From Imbricaverruca yamaguchii (taxonomy: Eukaryota; Arthropoda; Thecostraca; Neoverrucidae), in the NCBI GenBank assembly GCA_034440575.1, contig JAOTOL010001504.1, forward strand, positions 1 through 64,000: a stretch of DNA of 64,000 nucleotides, given 5' to 3'. Every line of letters begins with the position of its first letter. Position 1 is the stretch's first letter. Under the pieces are notes generated by a model. The model was not told where the DNA came from and did no database searches. It was given only the letters and a program-made list of their open reading frames with translations. The translations under genes were made by a program, and so were the position numbers. Shown here one piece after another: positions 34,618-48,814 of the stretch.

Positions 34618-37190
34618 ACTGGTATGATGACATGCTGGCGTGCCGGGGCCACAAGTCACGGCCTGTACACTATCTGGCACGATGACATGCTGGCGTGCCG
34701 GGGCCACAAGTCACGGCCTGCACACTATCCGGCACGATGACATGCTGGCGTGCCGGGGCTACAAGTCACGGCCTGTACACTATCTGGTATGATGACATGC
34801 TGGCGTGCCGGGTCACAAGTCACGGCCTGTACACTATCCGGCACGATGACATGCTGGCGTGCCGGGGCTACAAGTCACGGCCTGTACACTATCTGGCGCG
34901 ATGACATGCTGGCGTGCCGGGGTCATAAGTCACGGCCTGTACACTATCTGGCACGATGACATGCTGGCGTGCCGGGGCCACAAGTCACGGCCTGCACACT
35001 ATCCGGCACGATGACATGCTGGCGTGCCGGGGCACAAGTCACGGCCTGTACACTATCTGATGACATGCTGGCGTGCCGGGGCCACAAGTCACGGCCTGTA
35101 CACTATCCGGCACGATGACATGCTGGCGTGCCGGGTCACAAGTCACGGCCTGTACACTATCCGGCACGATGACATGCTGGCGTGCCGGGTAACAAGTCAC
35201 GGCCTGTACACTATCTGGCACGATGACATGCTGGCGTGCCGGGTAACAAGTCACGGCCTGTACACTATCTGGCACGATGACATGCTGGCGTGCCGGGGTC
35301 ATAAGTCACGGCCTGTACACTATCTGGCACGATGACATGCTGGCGTGCCGGGGTAACAAGTCACGGCCTGTACACTATCCGGCACGATGACATGCTGGCG
35401 TGCCGGGGTCACAAGTCACGGCCTGTACACTATCTGGCACGATGACATGCTGGCGTGCCGGGGCCACAAGTCACGGCCTGTACACTATCCGGCACGATGA
35501 CATGCTGGCGTGCCGGGGTAACAAGTCACGGCCTGTACACTATCCGGCACGATGACATGCTGGCGTGCCGGGGCTACAAGTCACGGCCTGTACACTATCT
35601 GGCGCGATGACATGCTGGCGTGCCGGGGTAACAAGTCACGGCCTGTACACTATCTGGCACGATGACATGCTGGCGTGCCGGGGTAACAAGTCACGGCCTG
35701 TACACTATCTGGCACGATGACATGCTGGCGTGCCGGGGTTACAAGTCACGGCCTGTACACTATCTGGCACGATGACATGCTGGCGTGCCGGGGTCACAAG
35801 TCACGGCCTGTACACTATCTGGCACGATGACATGCTGGCGTGCCGGGGCCACAAGTCACGGCCTGTACACTATCTGGCACGATGACATGCTGGCGTGCCG
35901 GGGTAACAAGTCACGGCCTGTACACTATCTGGCACGATGACATGCTGGCGTGCCGGGGTCACAAGTCACGGCCTGTACACTATCTGGCACGATGACATGC
36001 TGGCGTGCCGGGGTAACAAGTCACGGCCTGTACACTATCTGGCACGATGACATGCTGGCGTGCCGGGGTCACAAGTCACGGCCTGTACACTATCTGGCAC
36101 GATGACATGCTGGCGTGCCGGGGTCACAAGTCACGGCCTGTACACTATCTGGCACGATGACATGCTGGCGTGCCGGGGTAGTCACGCCTGTAACTATCTG
36201 GCACGATGACATGCTGGCGTGCCGGGGCACAAGTCACGGCCGGTACACTATCTGGCACGATGACATGCTGGCGTGCCGGGGTCACAAGTCACGGCCTGTA
36301 CACTATCTGGCACGATGACATGCTGGGTGCTGCGTGGGCGGGGTAACAAGTCACGGCCTGTACACTATCTGGCACGATGACATGCTGGCGTGCCGGGGCT
36401 ACAAGTCACGGCCTGTAACACATCTGGCACGATGACATGCTGGCGTGCCGGGGCTACAAGTCACGGCCTGTACACTATCTGGCACGATGACATGCTGGCG
36501 TGCCGGGGTCACAAGTCACGGCCTGTACACTATCTGGCACGATGACATGCTGGCGTGCCGGGGTAACAAGTCACGGCCTGTACACTATCTGGTATGATGA
36601 CATGCTGGCGTGCCGGGTAACAAGTCACGGCCTGTACACTATCTGGCACGATGACATGCTGGCGTGCCGGGGCCACAAGTCACGGCCTGTACACTATCTG
36701 GCACGATGACATGCTGGCGTGCCGGGGTCACAAGTCACGGCCTGTACACTATCTGGCACGATGACATGCTGGCGTGCCGGGGCTACAAGTCACGGCCTGT
36801 ACACTATCTGGCACGATGACATGCTGGCGTGCCGGGTAACAAGTCACGGCCTGTACACTATCTGGCACGATGACATGCTGGCGTGCCGGGTAACAAGTCA
36901 CGGCCTGTACACTATCTGGCACGATGACATGCTGGCGTGCCGGGGTAACAAGTCACGGCCTGTACACTATCTGGCACGATGACATGCTGGCGTGCCGGGT
37001 AACAAGTCACGGCCTGTACACTCTCCGGCACGATGACATGCTGGCGTGCCGGGGTAGCAAGTCACGGCCGGTACACTATCTGGCACGATGACATGCTGGC
37101 GTGCCGGGGCCACAAGTCACGGCCTGTACACTCTCCGGCACGATGACATGCTGGCGTGCCGGGGTAGCAAGTCACGGCCTGTATACCATC
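34618..37190. repeat. 55-bp minisatellite, about 46 copies
   Basis: The unit contains gatgacatgctggcgtgccg, then acaagtcacggcctgtacac. Copies are almost identical; variation is concentrated at the two or three bases after gccggg(g) (tc, ta, cc, ct) and at cactatctggc/cactatccggc. A few 54-bp units lack one G. One rearranged unit lies near 36175-36200 and another near 36325-36345. There are no spacers. Confidence 0.98.
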
Positions 37191-40100
37191 TGGCGCCGTG
37201 GGCGGCCGAAGCAAATGGCGGACCCGGAAAGGCATGGAAGAAGCATCACGCACGGAAACAGCATCGATGTTCTGCGTCAGTAATATGACGAAGCGTGACG
37301 TCGTGTCGAGGCGTCGGCAGCACGAGCCGGTGAGACAGTGACGGTCGGCTGGCCTACGTCGACGACTCGAGCAGGCATTGCATGCTCGGTAGGATTGATA
37401 GCTTCATTGCGTGTTGGCGACCCCTGGCTGGGACGATTTTTTTAGGCGTTTGTCACTTATTTATTTCACAGCACACAACGCGTGCTCGTGGTTCGCAGTT
37501 GCGACAGCGAATGACGTCATATCATGCTCAAACAGATGGGACCTGTGTCCGCTTGTGGCTGCGCGGTCGTGTGTGGTTCTCACACGGAATTAGTTGTCAA
37601 ATAAACATAATTATATTGAGCTCCGTCGGTCATCAGACAGCAGGATCATCTCACCGAAACCAGGTGTGTGCTATTGCTCCAGTTCATTGCACTTAACACG
37701 TATTCACACATGACTGGTTGGATCATTCATAAAACCCACCAAGAATGCATCGCATGGTATGTCTCAGGTGACAGAAGTATTGTAGGGCGAGATCCCCCAA
37801 TGTGCGGATACATCAGCGGTTCTTGTGTTGTTTTTTCCATTGAGTCCCTGCCAGAAATATCCCACGGTACAACTCAAAGTAGTGAAGTTCACTCACTATT
37901 CTGGGTTCAGCGGATTGGGCTGTATGATAATTTACGACGATAATCATCCCAAAAGAGTTCTTAGACTCTTTCCAATCAGGGTGTTTCGGTTATAGGAACG
38001 CGTCTTGCGTTCATGATAACGCGCCTTTCTTGCAAGTTTCGCCAAAGGAACGTCAAGTGACGAAAGGATGGTGTAACGGAGCAGCGGTATGCGGAAAAAT
38101 AGACAGAGCAGCGCCCACATTCAGTAATTTCCCCTCTGACTCCTACTTTCGAGAGCCTTTGCAGCGTTTCAATCTGGTTCATTAACGGATCCAAGTTTGT
38201 GCTATGCAAATACTGCAGCTGGCCCTATAGTGTTCTGATTTTAGCTCTGCCCAATTAATGGATGGCCAACGAATGGAAATAAATCAGAACTGAAAGTAGC
38301 ATTTCGTGCATGCTGACTATCAATTTCCATGATAATTCGATACTGTGGGAGGGACGAGGTTGCCTCTTATATTTTATCAATAAGCCACTCAGAACCTACG
38401 TATGCCTGCGTTTGCGACGTCCCATTTCAATAAGTTGTAGCCAATATGACATTCATGTAGGACATTCTTGTAGGATATTCTTGCAGTCAATACAGCACTA
38501 CGAATTTCCTTTGATCTGGATCTGGCTACAGAACAGATCCGCTCATATCCGCCGACGAGTAGTCATGTGACTTGGATACGCATTTGTGGGACTCTTTGTT
38601 GTGTTGTGTAGTGCTGTGTCGGCATGCTGACACAGTCGACTCTTAAGCAAAGTCGGGGTAATTGCAGCACCACTCGCAAGCGTACTCTTTAACGTTGCTA
38701 GTTGGGCAGCCTACGTATTAGACTGGGCGCTTCTTCCCAGGCATATGTAGTCGCAGTGTTTCATTCACGCACCGTCGGCCTGTCGCCCTATGACACAGCC
38801 TGCTGACTGTACCTGCTGATGATACATGGAGGCAGATGTTCAGAACCTCTCATACCTGAACTAGCACATGAGTAAAGAGACTTGATGGATTCCAAACCTT
38901 TGCTGAATTGTTGTTTTGCGAATGAAGCTTACCGTGCTGAAATTGTATGAAGATCATTATAAGCACGCGTACGTGTGTATGAGTTTTGGAAAGGCTGTCG
39001 AAGCTGAAGACCAAGGTTGATGGCTTCAAGTTCTTCCTGAGGGCTTCCATAATTTCACAGCACTCCATTAAGCTTTTTTTAACTGCAGTATGTGACCATG
39101 TGTTGTGTGTAGGTGCTGATTTCTAACAAGTCACATGGGTAATTTAGAGCGTGCTAACTGGAAACCGAGCTTCCTGACGAATTGGTTCATACTTCGTGAC
39201 GTGTAGATGAGAATACGGTGTATGATGTTGGCTGTCCTAAATCGTACTCTGGGCCGACGAACCAGTCCCAGTGAAAATTACGATTTGTGTCTTCTGCTCA
39301 AATTCATGCATTTACCATGTAGTACATAGCATGTGCAGCAGGCTAGCAGCGTCAAACCCCGTGCCAGATATCGCGCTGACATGTTGAACCAGATATCTTG
39401 TGCTGGTAAATTGAACAACAAAGTAGGTTTGGTTTTTTAGTTTGCAATATTTGCAGACTGAAATAGAATTGAAGTTTTCATTCAGTTTTTCCACTCGGTC
39501 GCAATTTACCTCTCGCGTAAAGTTGCCTGTCATCAAATTGCACAGCAATGTGAATGCGGATATGCTGCATACATTTGGCGAAAACCCAGTTTGAATTTTC
39601 CAAGGCTTTCATTACTTATTTTGTGTGTTGGCTTTACTTTTTTTGGAAACTGCTCGCACACCGAGTTCTCGAGCTGAAAACTGAAAATATTTTTGGCGCC
39701 GTTTTCCTGTTTCGAATGATTTTGCTACAATACATCAGTGCATGGAGTTTGCTAGTCCAACAATGCATTGACATGCTGTCTTATTTTCTTCCGATCTCTG
39801 GCATATTTTCGATCGCTCGCTCACCTGGGACTGACACGTTTCAGAAGTGACTCGACGTTCTTTTTGAGTTTTTGGTGGCCTGTCATATCTGAGGAGGCAC
39901 TTTCCACCTACTGTGATCTCCGCGCTGGTCAATGCGCTGGTCTCCTAGCATATCCGCTAATGCATTTATGTGTACTGTAACGGAACAAAAAGAACTCATT
40001 CGCATGAGATAATATTGATTAACTACTCAACACAAGTAATTTTTGGTCGCAAAAGGTTTAACCATGTTTCTGATCTGCTGACGAGACTGGGCTGGCTCAG

Positions 40101-40826
40101 CGTGGAGAACTGACCACGCCCCGTTCCTCACGCCTAAGGTGCGCCGTCACGGCGAGCCTGGATCAATGGCTCATGGTCTGACCACCGTGTGGGAGATTCG
40201 CGACCGAACCACCCGTCACGATCATCACCTGTATGCCCTTCGATCCCGTACTGAAATGGGGAAGCTACCACCCTATCTGCTGCTGCTTCCCGTGTCGATC
40301 TTCAGTCGTCGCCTGGGGTGGTAACTGACTGACGCGCCGCCAGAGCCGGGCTGATGAACTGCTCGCCCCGCTATATGTTATTATTGCCTGCATAAACCCG
40401 TGCAACTGTTTATGACAACTGAGATACTGACCTTTTCCCCCACGTCTATCATTTGAACGCGAGATTGTAATTGACACGAGTTCATTGTGAATTGCGTCAA
40501 TGTATGTCTGCGTCTGTACCTGAAGCTGTGATCTACTGTCGTGCGAAAACGACCTGTGTCCGTTGTGTCGTGTCTGTGGCTAGTCGTGTGAAACCGCAGT
40601 GCAGCGGTCGCGCGGTGTCCGGCACTGTCGTGTTTACATTGCGCTGTGTCTGATACGGTGACCTTCGCCGTTCGTCCATCGCACCGAAGGCCGGCTCAGT
40701 TTCCGGCTGCAGTGCACTCGCTTTGTGATCGCCGCGACTGGCGTGTGCCTGCCGTGTCTGTCGTCACCTGAACCTGCTGCCGCACCTGACGGCACACCTG
40801 ACGCCGCCCTGGCCCGTGTCCGGCAG

Positions 40827-40938
40827 CACATGATGCGGCAGGTCGGCGAGGAGGCTCACGAGTACCTCAGCCAGCGGATGGCCACGTCGCGGCTGACGGT
40901 GCCCCGTCTCTCCTGCCTGGGCATGGAAGGCAAGCCAC
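40827..40938 (+). other. Possible missed coding exon (weak)
   Basis: GC-rich sequence after a CAG acceptor at 40824-40826 reads HMMRQVGEEAHEYLSQRMAT and goes on to PRLSCLGMEGKP without stops. It would be phase 0 at the start, matching the end of the 28574-28765 exon. The nearest donor-like site, CCAC|GTAAAC at 40938, gives the wrong phase for the next exon. I give it as a candidate only. Confidence 0.22.
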
Positions 40939-41039
40939 GTAAACACGTTCGACTCGCCTCTCCGGTGTCGTCTGTGGCATGTGCGGCGCGCGCCTCGTGG
41001 TGGTGGCAGAGCCTGTCCCGGCCGGCACGCTCCTGAGGC

Positions 41040-41170
41040 TTCCCTCGGCACCGCTGACACCCGCGGCCCGCTGACACCCGGGGCCCGCTGACACCCGCGG
41101 CCCGCTGACACCCGCGGCCCGCTGACACCCGCGGCCCGCTGACACCCGCGGTCCGCTGACACCCACGGCC
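41040..41170. repeat. 17-bp minisatellite, 7 copies
   Basis: ctgacacccgcggcccg recurs every 17 bp from 41053 to 41155. Confidence 0.95.
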
Positions 41171-42144
41171 CGCTCTCCGCCCAGCTCGGGATCCGCCGAG
41201 TGGGCGCCTTTCAGCCGGCACGCCATCGGCAGCTTTTGCCGGCCATCTAGATGCCATCAGCTATTCTGCTCCTGCCGCTCCCATCAAACTCGCGCGCTTC
41301 CGAACTTCGGCTACCGTTTGCCGATTCGAGCCTTTGCTTTCGACAGTCTCGCCACCAGTCTCACCGTCGCACGTCAAGATAAATCCGGTATTTTAAAGTC
41401 ATTCTCGTCAGTTCCCATCCCCTGCACCCCCACCACAGCTCACACGTACAGTCGAATGCTTTGAATCACGTGTCACGCGTTCAATTTCAGATTTCATCCA
41501 TCAGTATCCGGAGCACATCTTCATCAGACGCCTTGCGATGGTCTCGGTTGGTTTGGCATTCCGGGTTGTTCAATTAAATAGAGTTTCGAAATTTCCAGCT
41601 GGGATATGCTTGTAAAATTATATTTGACATGTTGGTCACAAACAGCACTTGGCGTTGCGTAATATAGGTTACGCATGTAAAATGATACTTCACATCAAGG
41701 TAAACAATATTAATACTTGACGTTGGCAACGCAACGCAATTGCAAATGAACTTCATTAAAGTATCGTGTCAAATGACGTGAGCTGAAACGTTTGGACGTA
41801 CGCTTGGTTATCTCAGAAATAAAGCAACAGGCTACGCAATTAGCCAAACTCATCATCAGTCACTGCTCCACGAGTCGCCAAGCCAAGTCTGACTTTCACC
41901 CTAGAATCATGTTCGCATATGCATGCTGTGCCCGAGTGAGTCGACACTATACATAAGGTCGCATTCCACATTCTTGGCGTTCATTTCGACCAGCCCCCAC
42001 AGCCAGAGCATATCGATTTCCGGCTCGCATACGCCGTACCCAGTTTCCGTATCAGCGCACGTCCTATTGCCTGAGTTTCCGACGACCAACAGAGGCCGAG
42101 GCCGGTCGGCAGGCCACCAGCTGGGCAGCCACTCTTCCAGCTGC

Positions 42145-42300
42145 CCGGTGGCCACTCCGCCGGTGGCCGCTCCGCTGGTGGCCGCTCCGCTGGTGGCCGC
42201 TCCGCTGGTGGCCGCTCCGCTGGTGGCCGCTCCGCTGGTGGCCGCTCCGCTGGTGGCCGCTCCGCTGGTGGCCGCTCCGCTGGTGGCCGCTCCGCCAGCC
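42145..42300. repeat. 15-bp minisatellite, about 10 copies
   Basis: The unit is gctggtggccgctcc, near-perfect. It is unrelated to the 15-bp array at 28785. Confidence 0.96.
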
Positions 42301-42589
42301 GTCCGGCCCGCTACCGGGCCGCCGCTCGACGCGCGGTCGATCCCGGCAGCCGACCGGGTCCGGCTGCCGGTGTCTCGTGAGCAGTGGCCAACAACGGCCG
42401 GCGCCTGTGTAGCGTGCTGCCGCGTGATCCATAACGGCCAGATAACGGCCGCGCCGGCAAATGGCTCAGGTGGCAGCCGGCGGCCGCGCGCCGCCGTCAT
42501 ATTGTTCACTAGCCGGGCGCTGGCGCGTAATGGCCGCGTCTTCCGCCGCCCAGCGCCGCAGTAAAGCGCTCCAGCCTTGCCGACGTGCC

Positions 42590-42760
42590 CAACGGCGTCA
42601 CTGCTGCTGCGGCCATCGCGGCGCGCAGAAGTCAGAGCCGTGCTGGCGGGTCACTGCTGCTGCGGCCATCGCGGCGCGCAGAAGTCAGCGCCGTGCTGAC
42701 GGGTTACTGCTGCTGCGGCCAGTGCGGCGCGCAGAAGTCAGAGCCGTGCTGGCGGGTCAC
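42590..42760. repeat. 53-bp minisatellite, 3 copies
   Basis: ctgctgctgcggcca starts at 42601, 42654 and 42707. Confidence 0.93.
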
Positions 42761-45700
42761 TGCCTTGCCATTACTTTCAAGGCCGGGTAACGAGCTGGCA
42801 TTCTCCATAATGCATTTGCTGAGCTCATTGAAGGCTGTCGATCCATGTAGAGGCGTCAGGCATACTTGCAGCATATGTATAACTAGGACAACATCGTATT
42901 GCAATACCATTCCAGCTTAGCTGTAATTATTCTGAGGTGAGCCAGTAGTGCATGTCTAATGCTTGAATAGCTCTCCTCACAAGGCACCAAAATCCTCTAA
43001 TTAGCATTGGCTAATGCACATCTGAATGCGGCATGGCAACTCTAGTAGACTCGAGGAATTCTGATATTATAGTTCATTTAGCTCTACATATCAGTGCTTT
43101 CAAGGCAACTAGTGCATGTGAAAGGAACTCGCGTACGATCCAGAGTGATGCGAAATATGAGCACAGTGTCCCTTGGTCTTTCCACCAATAACAACATGAT
43201 GCTATCTATGCCTCCCGTAAGACAGATACTGTTGGCTGGCGTACATGAACAGTTAGTATAAGAAACATCACTTACATTCTATAGAAGGGCAATAAGCGCA
43301 TTCAGTAATACTACCTATGTGGTACGTCGATTTACAAGTACCTACAAACGACATTCACACCAGATGTTTATAGCTTTCCAGGTGCTATCTCGTTCGCGAA
43401 GCACATCTGGGTTCCTTCTCCACCAGCAAACAACATGCAGCACACATTGCTCTTGGGTACGTCTCTGCGCTCTTGCGCTTTTATCTTCCTGTAACTTCAT
43501 TTTTGTTGGAAGATCCAAGTTCCCCGACGGGAGTTCCTCTACAGAGTCCTGCATTCAAAGGATAACCTCGGAGCATGTATGCACTAGAATACGTATTATA
43601 TTTATTTCGGCATTCGCACCGCTCGGGACATTTCTCAACCCCGCGACCCACCGGCGAAACAGTGTGGGCAGCGCCATTAACCGCGAATGTGCATAAAGTG
43701 CGTCGTGAACCACCCGATGAACAAACAATGTATTTATTTCATGTCGACTTCGGTTAGAGACTTAAGATAAAATGCACCGATTTACGAGTTATTTTACGGT
43801 TCGAATACAAGGTTTTTGTATCCATGCAATGCAAACATTTTGCATCTTGATGCCAGGTAGATGACCTACGCTGGGTTTTTGGAGTCGTTAATTTCAGAAC
43901 TAAGATATAATGATGCTAATACTACACCAAACCGCCTATCAACAATCACGAACATTGGTACGTACCATATAGTGCGCCACGATATGAGCGATTAAAAAAA
44001 AATCATTTTGCACGTACAGTACTGGAAATTACCCCGGCTTGAATTATTTCATGCAATTGAAAGATGGCCTTTCAAACGCGGTCTTGAACGCCATGCTGGC
44101 TTCAAGCCCATCGTGGTTTAATAGGATTGCAGTTCTTGTCATTTCCTTTGTGGTAAAGTCACCTAAATAGTTGACTTCCTCGGTGATCTTTGAAGATTTT
44201 CTCAGAAAACGCCCTCGTGGATGTGTGCAACCATTTGTGCTATAATTTTCTGCCCCCAGATGGATTAATGGCAGTTCAGAGCAGAGTTTCTGTCCCTCAC
44301 CTGAGATAATTTGTGTACCGTATAATGAACCGTGGCTCGAGTCATTCCGTGAATGAACCATAATTACTTCACGTTTTTGTCAGACAACTTACGTTCCTTT
44401 ATTAATCGGCCGACTAACAAACCACTCTGTTCAAGTCTTGCGACGCGGTGACCTCATGAAAACCTTCGTCAACCAATTACTTCGCATTATTTGATCCAGC
44501 ATTAAGTAATTCTCCGCTTTGGTTCACACGATTTCCGCATGGCCCTCCTCACTGATATAGTATGGAGAACAGGTCATATATCATGGACGCAGATTATGGC
44601 ATGTGTTCGGCTATGCTACTTGGCACGATTGAACGTTCGGCCATTTTCTCCTGCCTGAGAGGTACACGCCACTATCCTATACTGGGTCGACTGGCGTTCC
44701 CGTACCGACAAAACAGTCCCATCCACCATCTCGAGGAGCCGAGCTACACGCTCCTCTGCAAATAAAGGCCAGTCCAACACTGCGCTGGCCTACCTGGGAT
44801 TATTTGCATTGCAGCGAAGCTTGCACGATGGCGTTTCACTGTCAGCGAATGTCCGATAGACTGAGTTTAGTTCTTATTGGATTACTGTAAAACGATCAAT
44901 ATTCGTTTGGCGTAACCCAGCGCCATTCACTTCCCGGATGCTGACTTCGGAGGAGCAGGCTAGCTTGTCAGTATGGGGAGTGCTTTCATGCTGCTCCTGT
45001 CTTGCAAGATCATCAATTTTAACTAGATTATTTCTAGTCGAATTTAGGCGGGATGTGCCAGGAAACTGAGAGGTCATCGCACCTGTCCGCAACTTCGGGG
45101 TGGTAATCCATTTAATCTGTTCAACTTCTTGTAACCAGATGAAACCTAAGTTATCCATGTTCTGATCTGTAGCCATTGACTATAGTCTCATTATCGATGC
45201 AATGGCGCCACCAATTACATCTACTCACGCTGCAACAGTGTCACAAATGTCAGCACTCATTAGCCAAGCACGGGTGTCGTTCACAGAAAGCCTGAGGCAG
45301 TTACGAAGCTGATAGCTTTGTGATCGTATTAAGTTGTTGCGACAGAATCTGGTGTATCTGCGCATTATGTTCCTAAAAACAACACAATCTAAATTGTGTG
45401 ATCTGGATTCTGGGGTATTATTCATATCTCAGTCCTGGTAGGAACAGTGCTATTGCAGACTCCATACTCACAAGTGAACGATCATTACTCAGAACATCTG
45501 ATAGCCGTTGGCTGACCCGTTCGTATTTTATTCCGATGTTATTACTCAAACGGGAGCTCAAATGTAATCTTCAGATCCCAAGACGAACATGATATTTTTA
45601 ACAGCATGGCTCACGCACGACCATGAGCGTCTCAAAGAGGGTCGGGCGCATATTCCTCCAACTGGATGAAATTAGCATACGGCTGCAACGTTGCAAGGAT

Positions 45701-46179
45701 GTTGTGAACCTCGGAACTCGAGATCTTCCAGCAACAAAAAAGAAGACATGTTCCATCGTCCTCCCACACACTATTTTTTTTTATCAGCTACAAAGAACAT
45801 CTATTTCATCTCCATCCAGCACTTTTTTCAGTTCTGCGATTGGGCTCAATATTTGGCATCAGTGAAACGGCTCTGCATTTCAATCTTGCCTCCAGAAAAC
45901 TCCGCTCAAATGTTCAGGCGCATTAGATTGATGATGTCGTTAAATTTGACTGCCCTGTGCAGGTCTCTTAAAATGGGCAATAGCTTTAGTTCAGAGAAAG
46001 AGGCTAATACGGCTGCACTGCACAGTGACATCAAAGGCACGGTGCGGCAGCCCGCATGTATATAACTGCTGCATTGAAAGGCGTCTGCACTGCAACACAT
46101 TCAGGCACCTCATAGGTGCCACGCACGCTACAAGCTTTCTAAATGCCAGTTTGCACAGGTTGACATCTGACGGCGGCTG

Positions 46180-47030
46180 CGGCCGCGGCGGTGTCCGCCG
46201 GCCGACCTTGCCAGCGACGGTGTCCGCCGGCCGATCTGGCCAGCGGCGGTGTCCTCCGGCTGATCTGGCCCGCGGCGGTGTCCGCCGGCCGATCTGGCCA
46301 GCGGCGGTGTCCGCCGGCTGATCTGGCCCGCGGCGGTGTCCGCCGGCCGATCTGGCCCGCGGCGGTGTCCTCCGGCTGATCTGGCCCGCGGCGGTGTCCT
46401 CCGGCTGATCTGGCCCGCGGCGGTGTCCTCCGGCCGATCTGGCCCGCGGCGGTGTCCTCCGGCCGATCTGGCCCGTGGCGGTGTCCGCCGGCCGACCTGG
46501 CCAGCGACGGTGTCCGCCGGCCGATCTGGCCCGCGGCGGTGTCCTCCGGCTGATCTGGCCCGCGGCGGTGTCCTCCGGCCGATCTGGCCCGCGGCGGTGT
46601 CCTCCGGCCGATCTGGCCAGCGGCGGTGTCTGTCGGCCGATCTGGCCCGTGGCGGTGTCCGCCGGCCGACCTGGCCAGCGACGGTGTCCGCCGGCCGATC
46701 TGGCCCGTGGCGGTGTCCGCCGGCCGACCTGGCCAGCGACGGTGTCCGCCGGCCGATCTGGCCCGCGGCGGTGTCCTCCGGCTGATCTGGCCCGCGGCGG
46801 TGTCCGCCGGCTGATCTGGCCCGCGGCGGTGTCCGCCGGCCGATCTGGCCAGCGGCGGTGTCTGTCGGCCGATCTGGCCCGTGGCGGTGTCCGCCGGCCG
46901 ACCTGGCCAGCGGCGGTGTCCGCCGGCCGATCTGGCCCGCGGCGGTGTCCTCCGGCCGATCTGGCCCGCGGCGGTGTCCTCCGGCTGATCTGGCCCGCGG
47001 CGGTGTCCCCCGGTCGATCTGGCCCGCGGC
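46180..47030. repeat. 29-bp minisatellite, about 29 copies
   Basis: The unit is of the form gcggtgtccgccggccgatc plus tggcccgcg. Variants at ccgccggcc/cctccggct and cccgcg/ccagcg recur in blocks. With a period of 29 the same peptide appears in all three frames, which produces overlapping open frames of 316 to 476 residues on the minus strand. Confidence 0.97.
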
Positions 47031-48814
47031 GAAACCGCCACACCACGGATCGCCGCGACCCAGTGCGAGAGCTTGCACAGTCTAAATTCGGCTGCGGAAG
47101 CAACAGTTGACACACTGCATAAAATGCACCGCTGTGGGCGATGCGATGGCCGAGACACTGCGGCTGTGTGGCTGGGTACCCGCCGCGCCGCTGCTGGCGA
47201 CGCGTAAACACGAGCGCGTTCACGGCACTGCTGCCGGCGCCCAGTGGATCTGCTGCGCGAATACTCAGCATGCGAACCGAGTTGTACCATGCGATCTTCA
47301 GGCTTATTTGTCGGTTGTCAGCGGACGCGAACGGACGCGGATGCGATAGCGGAAGCGGATGTGGACGTGATGGCGCAATACAGCTACAAGATAATTTGTG
47401 TGCTGTATGATGAATTGGCAAGTATGCAACTTCCTGGTGCGTTGCTGGTCCGTGGAGTGCTATACGACTTTATCGTGCGTTGCTGGTCGTTGAAGTGTTG
47501 CGCAACGCCGCGAAGTTCCGCAGTTTTGAAAACTAAATGGACCCTGGTGGCCGCGTGGCTCCAGGATATGCAACTTGGACCATTCCTCTATTCACCTTGG
47601 TGAAAATCCATTCGGTGTCAGGGAAAGCAGGCTTTTGCGCCCACTTCTCCACATCAATACCAATCCACTTTGAAATGAGGCGAATTGGAACTGAATATTA
47701 GAAGTGAAGTGGATGCACTAAGGTCGAATGAATCCACTTCGAAATGCTTTCCCACCGGTAACATCACTTATCTCTTCCGGCATCCCATCAATACCACTAG
47801 CATCTTATCTCAGACACTTCCGGCTGTTTAGCACACAATAGAGTGCAATGCAGCACATTACTTCCACTGCTAGAGCACCACCATAAACATCGGCCAAATG
47901 GTGCCGCAGGCGGTTAGAATTGTGGAGCATACGAGACGAATAGGGCTGACAGAGGCTGACCTAGGCTGATGGAAGCCGACGGAGGCTGACTGGAGAAATT
48001 CTCCGCAGGTCCGTCTATGACGGAGAGTACCGAGATTACGTCTCTATGCTCCTACACCGAGTACGATGTAGAGACACTGGAGCCGCCGATCTACAGGTCA
48101 GTGAGCGTGTGGTACGGCACTCCGGCTTGGCGTGAGACGCGAGGAGGAAGGGCACGGGCTCGGAGCATGTGTGAATATCCGTAGTGTCCATACGGTCAGT
48201 ACCTGTATTTGTGAGCACGTATGCACAGTATTTACTCCCTAACAGTCGTGGAACCTTTCATAGTAATTAGCTTTGACTGAAAGGTCAGGAAACGCCAAGG
48301 CAAGTGAAGCTGGTCGTTTGTGTCTCAGGTGGTATCATCGAAAGAATGATCTAAGCTGATTTGACAAGTATTGGCAAATATAATGCAATTGTAATTTATA
48401 TTTTCGAACCATCATCCAGCACTTGTTCTTTGGTCAAATATAATGCAATTTTGCATCCACCAACGAGCGCTTCAAGTTTTGTGCGGCCTCAGAACAGGTA
48501 TAAATGCTGGATTGTCAACTTTCACTGCAGGTACATATGTTATATCAGTGAGTAATATCCTTCATCTGATGCTAAATTTCGTGCCGAGCTGTATCCACAT
48601 TGTACAGGCGTGTTTGCTGCATTCTGCGTGATGGTGCATGCTTCCTCGCACACATTGGTATGTGTGTGCAAATGCAATGCGTGACTCCACACCCGTCGTA
48701 CGGTTGCGTCACCCACACTTACTTATGCATAGTTCCTGAGCAAGACGCGTATGAGCATGAGCGAGGTGGCGCACACTGAACACCCGCACCGGTATTGTGC
48801 TGACCGCACCCATG

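Noticed and set aside
34618..37190. CRISPR array
   Set aside because: Units abut without unique spacers, and the sequence is eukaryotic with introns.
42145..42300. Chi-like recombination hotspot (gctggtgg)
   Set aside because: The word is a bacterial RecBCD signal and has no established meaning in animals.
45991..47421. Open frames of 316 to 476 residues on the minus strand
   Set aside because: They are produced by the 29-bp array and contain only its cyclic peptide, with no flanking domain or splice signals.
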